In this document: one piece after another, positions 21,007 to 31,119 of the stretch
How the letters are laid out: each line of letters begins with the position of its first letter
Numbering within the stretch: position 1 is the stretch's first letter
Assembly: GCA_028751875.1 (NCBI GenBank)
Contig: CM054140.1
Location: 22,376,500 to 22,440,499, forward strand
Direction: 5' to 3'
Source of the DNA: Rapana venosa
Taxonomy: Eukaryota > Mollusca > Gastropoda > Neogastropoda > Muricidae
DNA length: 64,000 bases
Position numbers and translations under genes: made by a program
Notes under the pieces: generated by a model
Databases searched by the model: none
What the model was told of the DNA's origin: nothing
What the model saw: the letters and a program-made list of their open reading frames with translations, nothing else

Positions 21007-21964
21007 CTCATTTTTATCAAGTAGTTCTCTGCATTGCAGTGTTGGCTGCCGTTGGCATAATCATCAGACACACACACAACTTAAGTTCAGCATCCTAGCC
21101 ACATGCGATGTAGAGCAAAACTACATTGTCTCGCCAGTTTCCTCTTTGGCACAATGATGTATAATCATTATGTGCCAACCATTATCGACACAGAGAAATG
21201 GTACCTGCATATTCTGAAGTCGTTGCTCATTAGACAAGTGTGTTTTTTTTGGAAATGCTACCACACACGTTGATAGTGCTTTGTCTGCAGATAGAGTGCT
21301 TTTGTCTGTGGCTGCAGGAAAGAACTTCAGCAGTGTTCCTTCTTCTATTTTGGGCTGGGGTGACCATCAACACCCATCACTTGGCCTCTTCCAGGAGTAA
21401 CGAACCCCACAAGACATCTTCAAGGCCTAGTATCACTAAGAGTGAACAGAAGGTAAATTGAAGACAACAAGCGACATGTCCAACCCTGTACTGTATCCTC
21501 GTTTTTACATAGGCCCACCTGTAGTACAGTCCTTAACCCGCACCATTGAATACTCCAGCGCATCTTAAAACGGTATCAGCATTAGAGTTACTACATAAAT
21601 AAGCTGTCCGTGTTGTTGTTGCTGAGGATATGTCAAAGTCCCAGCGGAGGTTTCTAACCTAGGGACTATGATTCAAACAAAAAGAACCGTTCCATCGCAC
21701 GCGATTGCAGGCTGCGGATTTTAAAAGGAGGAAATATAGACAGACACTGGCAAGTTCTTGTAGTGAGAAACTGTCATCTCCTCTGTTTCAGAGGGGTTTT
21801 ATTTGGTCACTCAAAGAGCTTTAGTGAACAATCTGTTTATAAAGCTGTCATCCTTTTATTTTTGGAGGGGAGGGGGGGGTTGAGGAGAGACTGGCTGGCC
21901 ATTAGGCCAGCGGAAGACAAGGATGGCGTTCTTGCGCTAGAGTGAGCTGCTCAAGTCACTAGTT
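21007..21964. other. no supported gene
   Basis: An open frame at 21240-21461 ends near an AAGGTAAATT donor-like site and follows pyrimidine-AG sites, but has no recognisable domain. Motif M lies at 21636-21670. Confidence 0.45.
21636..21670 (+). repeat. motif M copy 2
   Basis: AAAGTCCCAGCGGAGGTTTC then TAACCTAGGGACTATG, preceded by GTTGTTGTTGCTG. Confidence 0.45.
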
Positions 21965-22245
21965 AATGATTATTAGACTGCAAACAGGTCACTGCCAGCT
22001 CAGATCCCATCTCCTGAAAATGCCCCACACTGACCAGTGCCCCTGTGGCACAGGTCTGCAAACTCCCTCTCATATCCTGAAGTCCTGCTCTACCTTGAGC
22101 ACTCTGAGACACCAGAGGTGGCCCAGCCCAGTAGAGCTCTGACAGGAAAAACTCTGGAGCATGGCAGGGTCACCCTGACAGACTGCAGACTTCCGCCATT
22201 CAGATCAGATGAAACGTTTGGCATGGACAGGGAACGAAGAAGGAG
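21965..22245 (+). mobile_element. LINE C-terminal zinc-knuckle fragment
   Basis: The frame reads LQTGHCQLRSHLLKM, then HTDQCPCGTGLQTPSHIL, then RHQRWPSPVEL, followed by TADFRHS. This is the TGHxxLxxHL - CPC - TxxHxLxxC arrangement at the end of RNase-H-bearing LINE proteins common in invertebrates. One stop follows VEL. The upstream RT and RNase H parts are absent and a GT array truncates the 3' side. Confidence 0.6.
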
Positions 22246-22257
22246 GGAGGGTTTTTT

Positions 22258-22297
<40 letters not shown>
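22258..22297. repeat. GT microsatellite
   Basis: GT run. Confidence 0.96.
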
Positions 22298-22298
<1 letters not shown>

Positions 22299-23204
22299 AA
22301 ATTCATGTGGGTGTTATGTGGGTTGCAGAAATAAGAAGGTATACATCATGCACCTGAGGCTTTACTTGAGTACTGGGCTATGCACAGCTGGTCTATCCTC
22401 TGCTACCTGATGTGCTAAATGCAAGGCTAGGCCTATCTCCTTGGGGAGAAAACTGAAGATTAGCCTAGTGGTTAGGCTACTATCTTGATAATGATTACCT
22501 CTCCTTTGCAGCCTACCTTCCCTTTAGCACGTTTCCCTCTCTACTACTGTCGGAGTCCCCAAATCGTGAACAAGCAAGGAAGGCAAGCAGAGGTTAAGTA
22601 ACTATCTTGGGTATTAACCAATAGTTTATGCAATTCTGTGTGTCTGTGCAAGGGGAGGCACATCTTTGCTGATATCTGCTGTTACCTAGGCCTACTGCTT
22701 GGGGCCCACACATAGGCTAGCCTACAGGGAATGGTGCCCTCCCACTTCTCCTCTCAAGCAGAGAAAGGTATGATGACTGCCTTGTGCCAAAAGCTACACA
22801 ACTGATAATACTAGGCTGCCAAGAAAATGAAAATGATCATGGAGAAAATATAACAGTGAATGACGGTTTTTGACTCTGGAGTCTCCAGTCATGTATCAAA
22901 AGTAGCTTATTTTAAAATGGACACAAGTACCACGTCATTGAGACAGCCATAATCCAACTTCAGAGCATTTTTCGCCTTTAAAAAAAGTGAACTCAGGTTG
23001 TTGTGCTTAGACTTTTGTCATGGTGGAAGGACAATCTCAACAGAACATTTTACAACGCAACAGTATTTTAGTGTATGAAAAGGCGCCTCTTGCATTTTTG
23101 CCTCACTTATCCATCCCCTCAAAAGAAAGATATGATGAGTTGCCAGCCATGGACCAGCCTGCACTTCATCATTGTCTTGGAGTTCAGGATTGTTTTTCGT
23201 TCCT
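22298..23204. other. no recognised feature
   Basis: Nearly 900 bp without a repeat family or frame that I can support. Confidence 0.5.
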
Positions 23205-23575
23205 CAGCTAGAGCTCCGAGGTTCATCAATGGTGAAATTTATGTATCTACGACCGTTTTTTCCCCCTCCCATCATTTAGGTAGCTGTATTCCGACTTCGG
23301 GAATGGTGTCTAAGCACGACACCTGTGTGTATGCTGGGTGTTTTTTTTTCTCTCCCATTAGTTCCTACGAGCACACATTGGCCTACTCTTCCGAAAGGCG
23401 GGAAAAGTGCGTTATTAACGTGTGCGCAAAACGTTCTGCGTCTGTTCGCACACGGGAACCTCAGTTTATAGTCTCATCCGAAGGACGAGGCTGGGAATCG
23501 AACCTAGAACCTCATGTTTTAGTTTGTTGGCAGGTGAATGTTTTAAACCATCCTGCCGCCCTCCTTCTTGTAAAT
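23205..23575 (-). mobile_element. SINE-B copy 2
   Basis: Minus strand: head GGCAGGATGGTTTAAAAC with box B AGGTTCGATTCCC, middle GATGAGACTATAAACTGAGG and CAGAACGTTTTGCGC, distal part GGTGTCGTGCTTAGACACC, CCCGAAGTCGGAATACAGC and GATGAACCTCGGAGCTCTAG. It lacks the AC expansion of copy 1. Confidence 0.82.
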
Positions 23576-23992
23576 CGGGATGATTCCTGAAATCTTCTCC
23601 AGCATCCTTTTCTGCCCCAGCAGCTACCAGAGGTCTGGCTAACTCTGCTGTGAACTGTTTTGTCCTGGTCAGTGAAGTCATGATTCTCACCTGTCTTTAG
23701 AACCTGTCGGCATGACCAAGTTAGATGTTAGCCGCTGCAACCAATGACAATAACAATGACAATGACATGATCCTCCTTCTCCATTTGCTACGGTCCTCAG
23801 TTGGCCTTGCTGACTTCATGGATTCTTATACCACAGGATTCGGTGATGTTGCCACTGAGAGAAAAGCTGGTCAAGATTAAACGAAAGGGGGGCGTCCACT
23901 TTTCCTTCCAGGATGACCTACATCTGCAGTTGCAGGATCTATCTAGCGTTCCTAAGGTCTCCGTTTTTGGAACTGTGTGTGCGCGTGCGCGT

Positions 23993-24028
<36 letters not shown>

Positions 24029-24039
24029 ATACACACAAA
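23576..24039. other. no supported gene
   Basis: The 23801-23970 frame has a short coding-like run (KRKGGVHFSFQDDLHLQLQD) but no domain, and runs into an AC array. GC/AC alternating repeats at 23973-24028. Confidence 0.4.
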
Positions 24040-24118
24040 CACTATCAATTTTGTGCCTGTCAGTGTCTAATTGTGTTTCATGGGATGAATAAAGTATTTT
24101 TTACTTGAATTGACTTCA
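24040..24118 (+). mobile_element. LINE-B 3' terminus
   Basis: GTGTTTCATGGGATGAATAA, AGTATTTTTTACTTG, AATTGACTT match the 3' end of LINE-B1 (33398-33446) and LINE-B2 (44265-44318). Only the last 80 bp or so remain. Confidence 0.7.
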
Positions 24119-24249
24119 CACACACATACGCTCACATACACTCACATACATATATACATACATACATACATACATACATACATACATACATACATACATA
24201 CATACATACAGACAGACAGACAGACATACATACACACATACATACATAC
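24119..24249. repeat. ACAT/ACAG microsatellite
   Basis: ACAT run, continuous with the tail of the RTE fragment that follows. Confidence 0.96.
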
Positions 24250-24508
24250 ATGCATCCTTCACCTTCACGTTCACCTATCCCGAAATCCCGTGGACCGTGG
24301 GGGCACCACTGATGTTTTTGCAACCAGCTTCCTCCACTCCCAATGGTCTTCTCCTTTCTGTAGCAGATTGTTCCACTCAAGGCCAGACCACTTTGTGATG
24401 TTGTCTTCCCATCGTTTTCTCTGTCTGTCTCTTCGTCTCCCTCCTTGTACTGTTCCCTGTAGGACAGTCTTGGCCAGTCCAGATGTTTGTGTGACGTGCC
24501 CTTCTCAC
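24250..24508 (-). mobile_element. RTE-type LINE, C-terminal fragment
   Basis: Minus strand encodes GLAKTVLQGTVQGGRRR, then RWEDNITKWSGLEWNNLLQ, then EWRKLVAKTSVVPPRS, matching the C-terminus of the 45.7-kb RTE copy. The 3' end runs into GTGAACGTGAAGG and an ATGT-repeat tail. It is severely 5'-truncated. Confidence 0.8.
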
Positions 24509-24735
24509 CATACATACATACATCCATCCATCCATCCATACATACATACATACATGTATCCACGCAGGCATTCATACACACATACGTGCCATGCCGTATC
24601 ATGCCACGACAAACCATGTCATGCCAGACTATGTCATCTTATGTCATGCCATACTGTGTCATGCCATGCTATTTTACGGCATGCCATATCATACTGTACC
24701 ATTCTTTATCATGTCATACCACGCATGCCCTACTT
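24509..24735. repeat. CATA/CATC and degenerate ATGCCATACTGTATC-like repeats
   Basis: CATC and CATA runs at 24520-24556, then a degenerate tandem array of CATGCCAT/ATGTCAT units to about 24725. Confidence 0.85.
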
Positions 24736-24892
24736 ACATGCATATAGAGTTAATGGTGCTCTACAATTGTATTTGTAACAGAACCAAACAATCCGTCATT
24801 CATACTCTTCATGATGAAAATATATAATGACAACAAAAGATGATTATTTTTTTGGGGGGGTTGTTTTGTTTTGTTTCTTTTCTTTTTCATTC

Positions 24893-25022
24893 CTTGGCTA
24901 GAGCCTCTGAGGTTTACCAATGATGAGATTTTATGTGTATGTGACCAGGTGTTTTTTTTCCTTAAATCCCCACCATATAGGTAGCCACATTCTGACTTCA
25001 GGGATGATATTATAAACGATTT
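24893..25022 (-). mobile_element. SINE-B 3' fragment
   Basis: Plus-strand text GGCTAGAGCCTCTGAGG, ATGATGAGATTTTATG, ATAGGTAGCCACATTCTGAC, TTCAGGGATGAT. Family-specific end only. Confidence 0.65.
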
Positions 25023-25490
25023 GGTCATGACTTTCCAGTTGATGATATGCCTACAGGTAGGACTTTTTCACAGTAAAAAAAAAAACCCAAACCAAAACCC
25101 TCTCAACTTTTGACCCAGTGAAATTCCATATAGGCCTAATCATAGGCTTGTCAGCTTTCTCATAAGGTGTGTGGAGAGTGGAAGGGGGAAGGGGGAGGGG
25201 GGGCAAGGAGGAGAGTGGAGGAAAGGTGACACATAAGGGGGCCATTCTATTGCTCAACTTTTCCCCTGTCCCAATTTCTTTCCCCCCTTTGGGACATCTG
25301 TGGTTACATCAGGGGTCAGAAACAGGGTCCTGACTGGCAGGAGGAAGAAGTAAACAATAGTAAGGGCCTCTGTAAGCTGTGCCCCACACTTAGGGCTTTC
25401 TTCCTACTTACTAACAGGCCCCTTCATCCAAAATCTGGGAGAGGACTGTTTTAAAATACAGTACAGTTACTACCAACAACAATGATTTCT
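25023..25490. other. no recognised feature
   Basis: G-rich stretch at 25178-25206; otherwise unassigned. Confidence 0.5.
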
Positions 25491-25572
25491 CTCTCTCTCT
25501 CTCTACCCCCCCCCCCCCCCTCTCTCTCTCTCTCTTTCTCTCTCTACCCCTCCCCTCTCTCTCTCTCTCCTT
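25491..25572. repeat. CT/poly-C pyrimidine tract
   Basis: CT arrays separated by a C run at 25506-25520. Confidence 0.95.
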
Positions 25573-25799
25573 AGGATAAAACTATAAAGGAGGAGGCCCT
25601 GTGTGTGAAGGCATGAAGAACATGTTGCACACATTAAATCCTGTTCCTCTTTTGGAAAGAGTAGGCCATTGTGTGCTGGTAGGAACACATGAAAAAATTC
25701 ACCAAAAAGTATACACAACCGGACTGGATGTAAAAATAAAAAGCACATGAGTGCTGATTCCATTATACTCGATGTAACAGAATAAATAAATAAAATAAA
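25573..25799 (+). mobile_element. SINE-A, head missing
   Basis: GGATAAAACTATAAAGGAGG, TTGCACACATTAAATCC, GAGTAGGCCATTGTGTGC, GGACTGGATGTAAAAA and an AAAT tail. More diverged than most copies. Confidence 0.75.
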
Positions 25800-25849
25800 C
25801 CTCTCTCTCACACACACACATGCACACACTTTAAACAAAAATTATTTTA

Positions 25850-26125
25850 TTCTTTTATATCAAGGATAATGGAATAAGCACTTTTGTTCTTTCTTACATC
25901 CAATCCCCTTGTGTATGCGGATTTGTGAATTCTGTCATCTGTTCCCACGGGCACACAATGGCCTACTCTTATGTAAAGCCGAACAGGATTTAACATGCTG
26001 GCAAGATGTTCTGCATGCATTGGCACACAGGACCTCGGTTTATAGTCTCATCCAAGGACTTTGGGGGCAGAGTGGACCCATGGGATTGAAGTGAACAATC
26101 TTATCCACTGGGCTATAGTGTCCTC
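25850..26125 (-). mobile_element. SINE-A with degraded head
   Basis: Plus-strand text ATCAAGGATAATGGAATAAG, CCCCTTGTGTATGCGG, GCACACAATGGCCTACTC, TTTATAGTCTCATCC, then a shortened head ending CACTGGGCTATAGTGTCC. Confidence 0.78.
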
Positions 26126-28110
26126 TCTTTCTTTATAATTATTTTTATTAAAAAGGGTTTTCAGAGATCAGTAACATGGCCATACCCTGATAAGTTGGTC
26201 ACTGGGCATGGAAATTTATGCAAAGTGATTTCAGTCTTTTGTTTTCAGTTTTATTATGAATGGTAGGAGGGGGATGAATTTTCCATTTTTTCCCTTATTG
26301 TAACACACACCTTTTGTTTGTTTGATTAATTGCTATCTAGGGTAAGGACCAGCCAAATCTGTGTAAGTGAGCCCTTGATACTAAACTGTAGTTAATACAA
26401 ATGGATTAGCAGAGTTATTAGCATGCATTTCTATGATTTTTGTGTGTGTGTACAATAGCATTTTCTTCTTCTTCTCTTGTTGGCTTTTTACTCTGTCAGA
26501 TGTGTTTTGGCAAAAAATAATGGCATGCATGTCTTTTCCAGCTCTTCTCATGGGTTACACAGCTTGGTTTGTAAGGTTATCTCCCTGGCCTCACAATCTT
26601 CCTCAAGACCCTGTATATAACCTGTACCTCTGACAAATGTGCTGGCCAGTTTGGTGGGTTTTTTTTTATTACAGGCACAATACACACATGGGTGTAGGTG
26701 AATTTTTCAAGTCAGGCAATACAGACATGGGACATAGGGAATTTTCCTACAGTTACAAAACTGGAGTCAGACACTACAGACATGGGCTTGCAGGGGTTTT
26801 CCAAAAGGTACAAAACTTGGGACATGGGTCTATAACTAGGGGAACAGTGTGGTGTAAAAGAAAATAATATCAGCAAATTTTGCATTTTCACAAAAAAATT
26901 GTGGGGGGGGGGGGGGAATGTATAAAGTATGAACCTAAGACAGAGAAAATGTGTCACGCTCCTTAAGGAAATGTGGCTAAACCCCCACCCATGCCCTCTC
27001 TAACTATCTTCCTGACAACACCAAACACAGAACACCGAGGAAAAAGTTCCAGACTTTACTTTCCAAAAATCAAATCACATCAGACAAATACTTAAAAATC
27101 ACTTCCCCATACACAGATTCAATCACTAACCACACTCTAAACCCTATCTATAATATCCTCCCCTCTTTTGCCCAGTTCAGAAACCAGCTTGAGGAATGAT
27201 GTTCTCCCACTTCCCTCACAGTTACAACCTGCTTCCGGCATAGTCACTGAAGGATTACTCAGGGCAGGCTGAAGTTTTCAAGGAGGGTCACGGATGGACA
27301 GGGCAGCATGGAGAAGGGAAACAGGTCATGGGGAAAAAGGTGGATCCAGGAAATAAAGGGACAGAGGGTCAAGGGACAAGTCGTCGGCGACTCCTCAGGG
27401 CACACAGGGCTGCACCCTCTCCAGGCACGACTCCACCGCTGGAGGCACCCACAGGAACCTGAACAGGCAATACTTGTCGTTCCTCAGCATACGCCCATAA
27501 CTAGCACTAAGGCAGCTAGGGTTATTTCCCTCGTGTCCACCGAGTTGACAGTTTATTCACCCAAAATCTCCACCCTGTATACTCAAGGAATCATTTACAT
27601 TTGAATAAACAATGACTGATGTCTCTTCCTTAATTGCTTATGTTGAAATACAGGAAAGTTAAAATACTTTTAAAAACATTCTTCCACAAAAGAGAATTAT
27701 TCTTACACAAAAATAATAATAACCACACACATCTGCTTAATACACAAAATTGCTCTAAATTCCAAACCACTCAGGACTGGCCCATGTCAATTTAAACTTA
27801 GGAAATACTGAGTGTTTTACATACAAATGAGAACTATCTTGACCAAAACGTTAGCATTTAAAAACGGATTAAAGAACCTATCCTATCATTCACTAAAGGA
27901 GAAACCTAAGCCTACCCAATATACCATAAACCTACAGACAGAGGAAACCTACCCCAAAACATTCTACATTAATTTATTCAAGAACCAACTATCCAAGCAC
28001 TGCATTGACACAAGACCCTCAACAACAACCACCACAATGGCACAATGAACATCACAGAACTCAAATCATATCTACGGAACATCCCTCACCTCTCACTGAG
28101 AAAGAACAAG
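26126..28110. other. poorly characterised stretch with degenerate tandem repeats
   Basis: At 26665-26850 three to four degenerate units of about 55 bp share ACTACAGACATGGG and GTTACAAAACTGG. Poly-G at 26904-26916. 26950-28110 has short open frames on the plus strand (27308-27604, 27812-28048) with no domain I recognise. No gene supported. Confidence 0.45.
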
Positions 28111-28400
28111 GTGCACTCCTGCACCCAGGAAAGAGGTTGACAAAACAGACAGCACAAAATGAAGAACGTAGACTGGTCCCCAAGAGCCGGAACCACTCAA
28201 AGATGAATGCTCCCCTCTGCTCTCCAAGAAGATGCACAACACCACAGGAAGTAAGGCGCACTCCTGCACCTCAAGGAAGAGGTTGACAGGACAGACAAGA
28301 GGTAACAATGATGAACAAAGACTGGGTTCACAACAGCCTGAACTACTTCAAGGTACTGCTCGCCCCTACTCTCCAAATAGAGACACAACAACAGTGACCA
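28111..28400. repeat. 145-bp tandem duplication
   Basis: Two units start at GCACTCCTGCACC (copies near 28113 and 28258). They share AAGAGGTTGACA, ACTGGT/ACTGGGT and CTCTCCAA blocks. The two copies are clearly diverged. Confidence 0.8.
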
Positions 28401-28654
28401 ACGAACTTGAGCCAAAGACTGAATCTCCTCCTCCTAACTCAAGTCAAGACCTCCTCCTATTTAAAGCTGCTGCTACTCAGCTGATGACCCAAACCCTAAC
28501 TCACGACCAGGCACTTCACGAGAAGCTAACCTGCATGCAAAATTGCAGAGAAAAGGGAATGTGCATGCCACTAAGTTGGAGTTCACCACTAGTGAAAAAT
28601 GCACACGTGAACACAGAAAGACACTAGCAGGGAGATATGCACAGAATTAGAAGC

Positions 28655-29105
28655 AGAAGTCATCATCATCATTAACCATTACACCCAATGGTGTGTAGGG
28701 CAGCAACAAAGCGCTTCCACTCCTGTCTATCCTGGGCCAACCTAGTCACTGATCCCCAGGAGTGCTGCATGGCCTTCATCTCACTTTCTACAGTCCTCCT
28801 CCACGTTGCTTTTGGTCTTCTTCCTCTCGGTTTTGGCCATCAGCATTCATAGAGTCTCAATGGACCCAGGAAGTCCTTCACACGCAAAAGTAGAAATTTT
28901 TTCTGTTGCTGTTTCCGTAACTTCACTTCTTTTACGGGACAGGGTTGTTAGCCCTGTGCCCAACCCCCAACCTGGAGGAAGGGTTCCACCTAAGTCACCT
29001 CTTACGACATGCCTGGTTGGAGGGCAGGGATCCTATTCTTGCAATGCTCACTTTGCAAGCATTCTCAGGGAGTCCCATGGGGGAGAAGCAGAAGTATGGC
29101 AACCC
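28655..29105 (-). mobile_element. collapsed LINE: C-terminal coding end plus 5' leader
   Basis: At 28655-28835 the minus strand encodes PKPRGRRPKATWRRTVE, then AQDRQEWKRFVAALHT and a stop, followed by TGATGATGATGA. This is the classic end of an invertebrate LINE polyprotein. The adjoining 28860-29105 (GTCGTAAGAGGTGACTTAG, CCCTGTCCCGTAAAAGAAG) looks like the leader of such a LINE, so the whole may be an internally deleted copy. The first part is well supported; the second is inference. Confidence 0.5.
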
Positions 29106-29769
29106 AACCCTGACAGTATGATGTAACAGCTGACCCTATTTTGTAAAGGTTACCCATTAGTGGATTAACATATCTTTGAATCCAGCTGTTTTAAAAATAA
29201 ACAAGACAATTAAGTCATTGGTAGGTTTGGTATGGCAAGGCTTAATAGAATGAATTAACCCCCCTCCCCCCCATTTTGTTCATGATAAATCTCAAAATCA
29301 AAGTCAGTAATTTCCTGTCAGATGGTATATTGAATGAGCATGAGATGCCCCCCCCCCCCCCCCCTACCCTTTTTCTTTATCATGCCATCTATCCAAACAA
29401 AATCCTTAACAGGACAAGTTAAGCATGTGTGTGTGTTCTTCTTTGATTTGTCTTTTCACATTAAATGACATTAGACAAAATACTCTGTGTGTGTGAGGAG
29501 GGGGGGATGGGAAGAGAGAGAGTGACAGCATGCTTGGTGTCTGTGTACATGTTTGTGGGTGTATGTGTATGTTATTTCGTGTGAGCACCCCTAAGTGTGT
29601 GTGGGGGGGGGGGGAGGGGCTGCACAAAAGTATTGTATACACTACAACTGAGAATATGTACATAGTTATGTATATTTTATTTTTTAAAAAGGGGGGTGTC
29701 TAGCATGTCAAAAATTCAACAAAATCAAGTTTAACTTTAACAGAAATATCCAAAAGCAATTTATTGAAA
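29106..29769. other. no gene; homopolymers and GT-rich patches
   Basis: Poly-C at 29348-29364, GT-rich and G-run DNA at 29420-29620. Otherwise unassigned. Confidence 0.55.
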
Positions 29770-29985
29770 AAAAAAAACACGACCAACTGGGCTTTTACTC
29801 AAGCCTTTCACTATATCTAACGTTTTAAGATTATCAGATAAAATGTCTGTGAGGGATAAACAAGCAGGATCAGTGTTAAACAACCAATCTGGCAAATAGA
29901 GTTTCAACTGATCACAGTAGAAAATAACATGTCTGGTGTAATCTGATTACCACAATACATGATACATTTCTACTGCATTTAGTTT
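29770..29985 (-). mobile_element. LINE C-terminal zinc-knuckle fragment, second type
   Basis: Minus-strand frames give CIMYCGNQITPD and, after a frameshift, RHVIFYCDQLKLYLPDWL, then SLTDILSDNLKTLDIVKG. The Cys-x2-CysGly ... His-x4-Cys spacing and following helix resemble the end of RNase-H-bearing LINE proteins. Decayed. Confidence 0.45.
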
Positions 29986-30019
29986 TCAGGCATGGAGTCT
30001 AAATCTGTATATTAGACTT

Positions 30020-30195
30020 GTCAACAGTCTATGACAAAGTATGTGTGTTTGTATATGTGCACACCTGCCTGTGTGTGGGTACACCTGTGTGTGTGTGGAA
30101 ACTCAGTCAGGTCAGTGTGTGTGTATGTGGTGGGTGGGTGTGTAGGCGCCTGAGTGTGTGAGTGTGTGTGCGTGTGTGTGTGTGTGTGTGGAAAC
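30020..30195. repeat. GT-rich microsatellite
   Basis: Interrupted GT and GGT units. GTGTGTGGAAACTCARTCA occurs twice. Confidence 0.9.
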
Positions 30196-30198
30196 TCA

Positions 30199-31110
30199 AT
30201 CATATTAGACCAAAGGAATGCTCCTTACTCAATAATTCCCTTAAAAAAAAGTATGTTCTTTCGAGCCAGAAGGCCCATAGAGCCGGAGCTTATCCCGGTT
30301 TCTGTATCGTTAAGCGAACTGATGGTTTTTCACCACCCCTGTGACAGGATGCTAGTCTGTCGCCAGATACTTCCCCAGCAGAGCTGGTACCCACTTGTAC
30401 ACCTGGGTGGAGTGAGGAAAATAGGAGTAAAGTGTCTTTCCCAAGGACACAACACCGAGCCGAGCGGGGATCGAACCCGCGACCTCTGGATCACGAGTTG
30501 ACCGCCTAAACCACTCGACCACGGTGCCTCTAATAATTCCCTAAATATTGCCTTAAAAGATTTTTTAAAATCTGGTATGATTTTGTTTTTGAATCTTTGG
30601 CAAAAATCACTTTTATGATGAGAATGAAGTAGTATCTGCTCACCTGCACTTGTTTTGTTCCACTTTATTCTCTAAATTATATAATTGATCAAGAGGGAAT
30701 AGCATCTCTTCTGAGGTCCAAGTAAGGTCCCTTTATTTTTTACTTCAACCTCTACTGCCTGTGCAAGAATTTCACTCACTGGGGACAAAGATTTTTCCCC
30801 TTGCTCCCAGAGTTTCTTTTATTTCTAACCAGGAGCCACCAATTAGTCAGATCTGGCCAAAGGAATGGTCCTTACTCAATAATTCCGCAAATGCTGCCTT
30901 GATTTTTAAATTTTTATCTCCTACTGATTTGTTTTTTAATCTTTGAGAAAAATCATTTTTATGAGGAGAATGAAGTTGTAATTGCATACCTGTACTTGTT
31001 TTTCTCCATTTCATTTTCTCAAGTATATAATTTATAATAGGTCAAGAAGGGAATAGCATCTCTTGTGAGATCTCAGTACAGGCGGTTTTATTTCTATTAC
31101 CTAAATTTGT
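30199..31110. repeat. R repeat, units 1 and 2
   Basis: Landmarks of the R repeat are AGGAATGGTCCTTACTCAAT, ATGAGAATGAAGT, CACTTGTTTTTCTCCA, GAATAGCATCTCT and TTTACTTCAACCTCTACTGC. Unit 1 (30199-30830) is interrupted by SINE-C2; unit 2 (30831-31110) is not, so it records the empty site. More units lie at 33.4-34.6, 35.1 and 37.7-38.9 kb. Confidence 0.8.
30242..30531 (-). mobile_element. SINE-C copy 2 with 11-bp target duplication
   Basis: The reverse complement matches SINE-C1 throughout. By eye I count four substitutions, a 4-base TATA indel and one further base. AATAATTCCCT flanks it (30231-30241 and 30532-30542), and R unit 2 shows the uninterrupted ACTCAATAATTCC. Its 3' end is AACATAC followed by T's, with no A tail. 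Both Pol III boxes look intact. Confidence 0.92.
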
Positions 31111-31119
31111 TCTTATATT

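Noticed and set aside
21240..21461. Possible exon ending at AAGGTAAATT
   Set aside because: Weak acceptor, no domain, and neighbours are SINE and LINE fragments.
23801..24070. 89-residue frame with a brief coding-like segment
   Set aside because: It runs straight into an AC array and has no domain or splice support.
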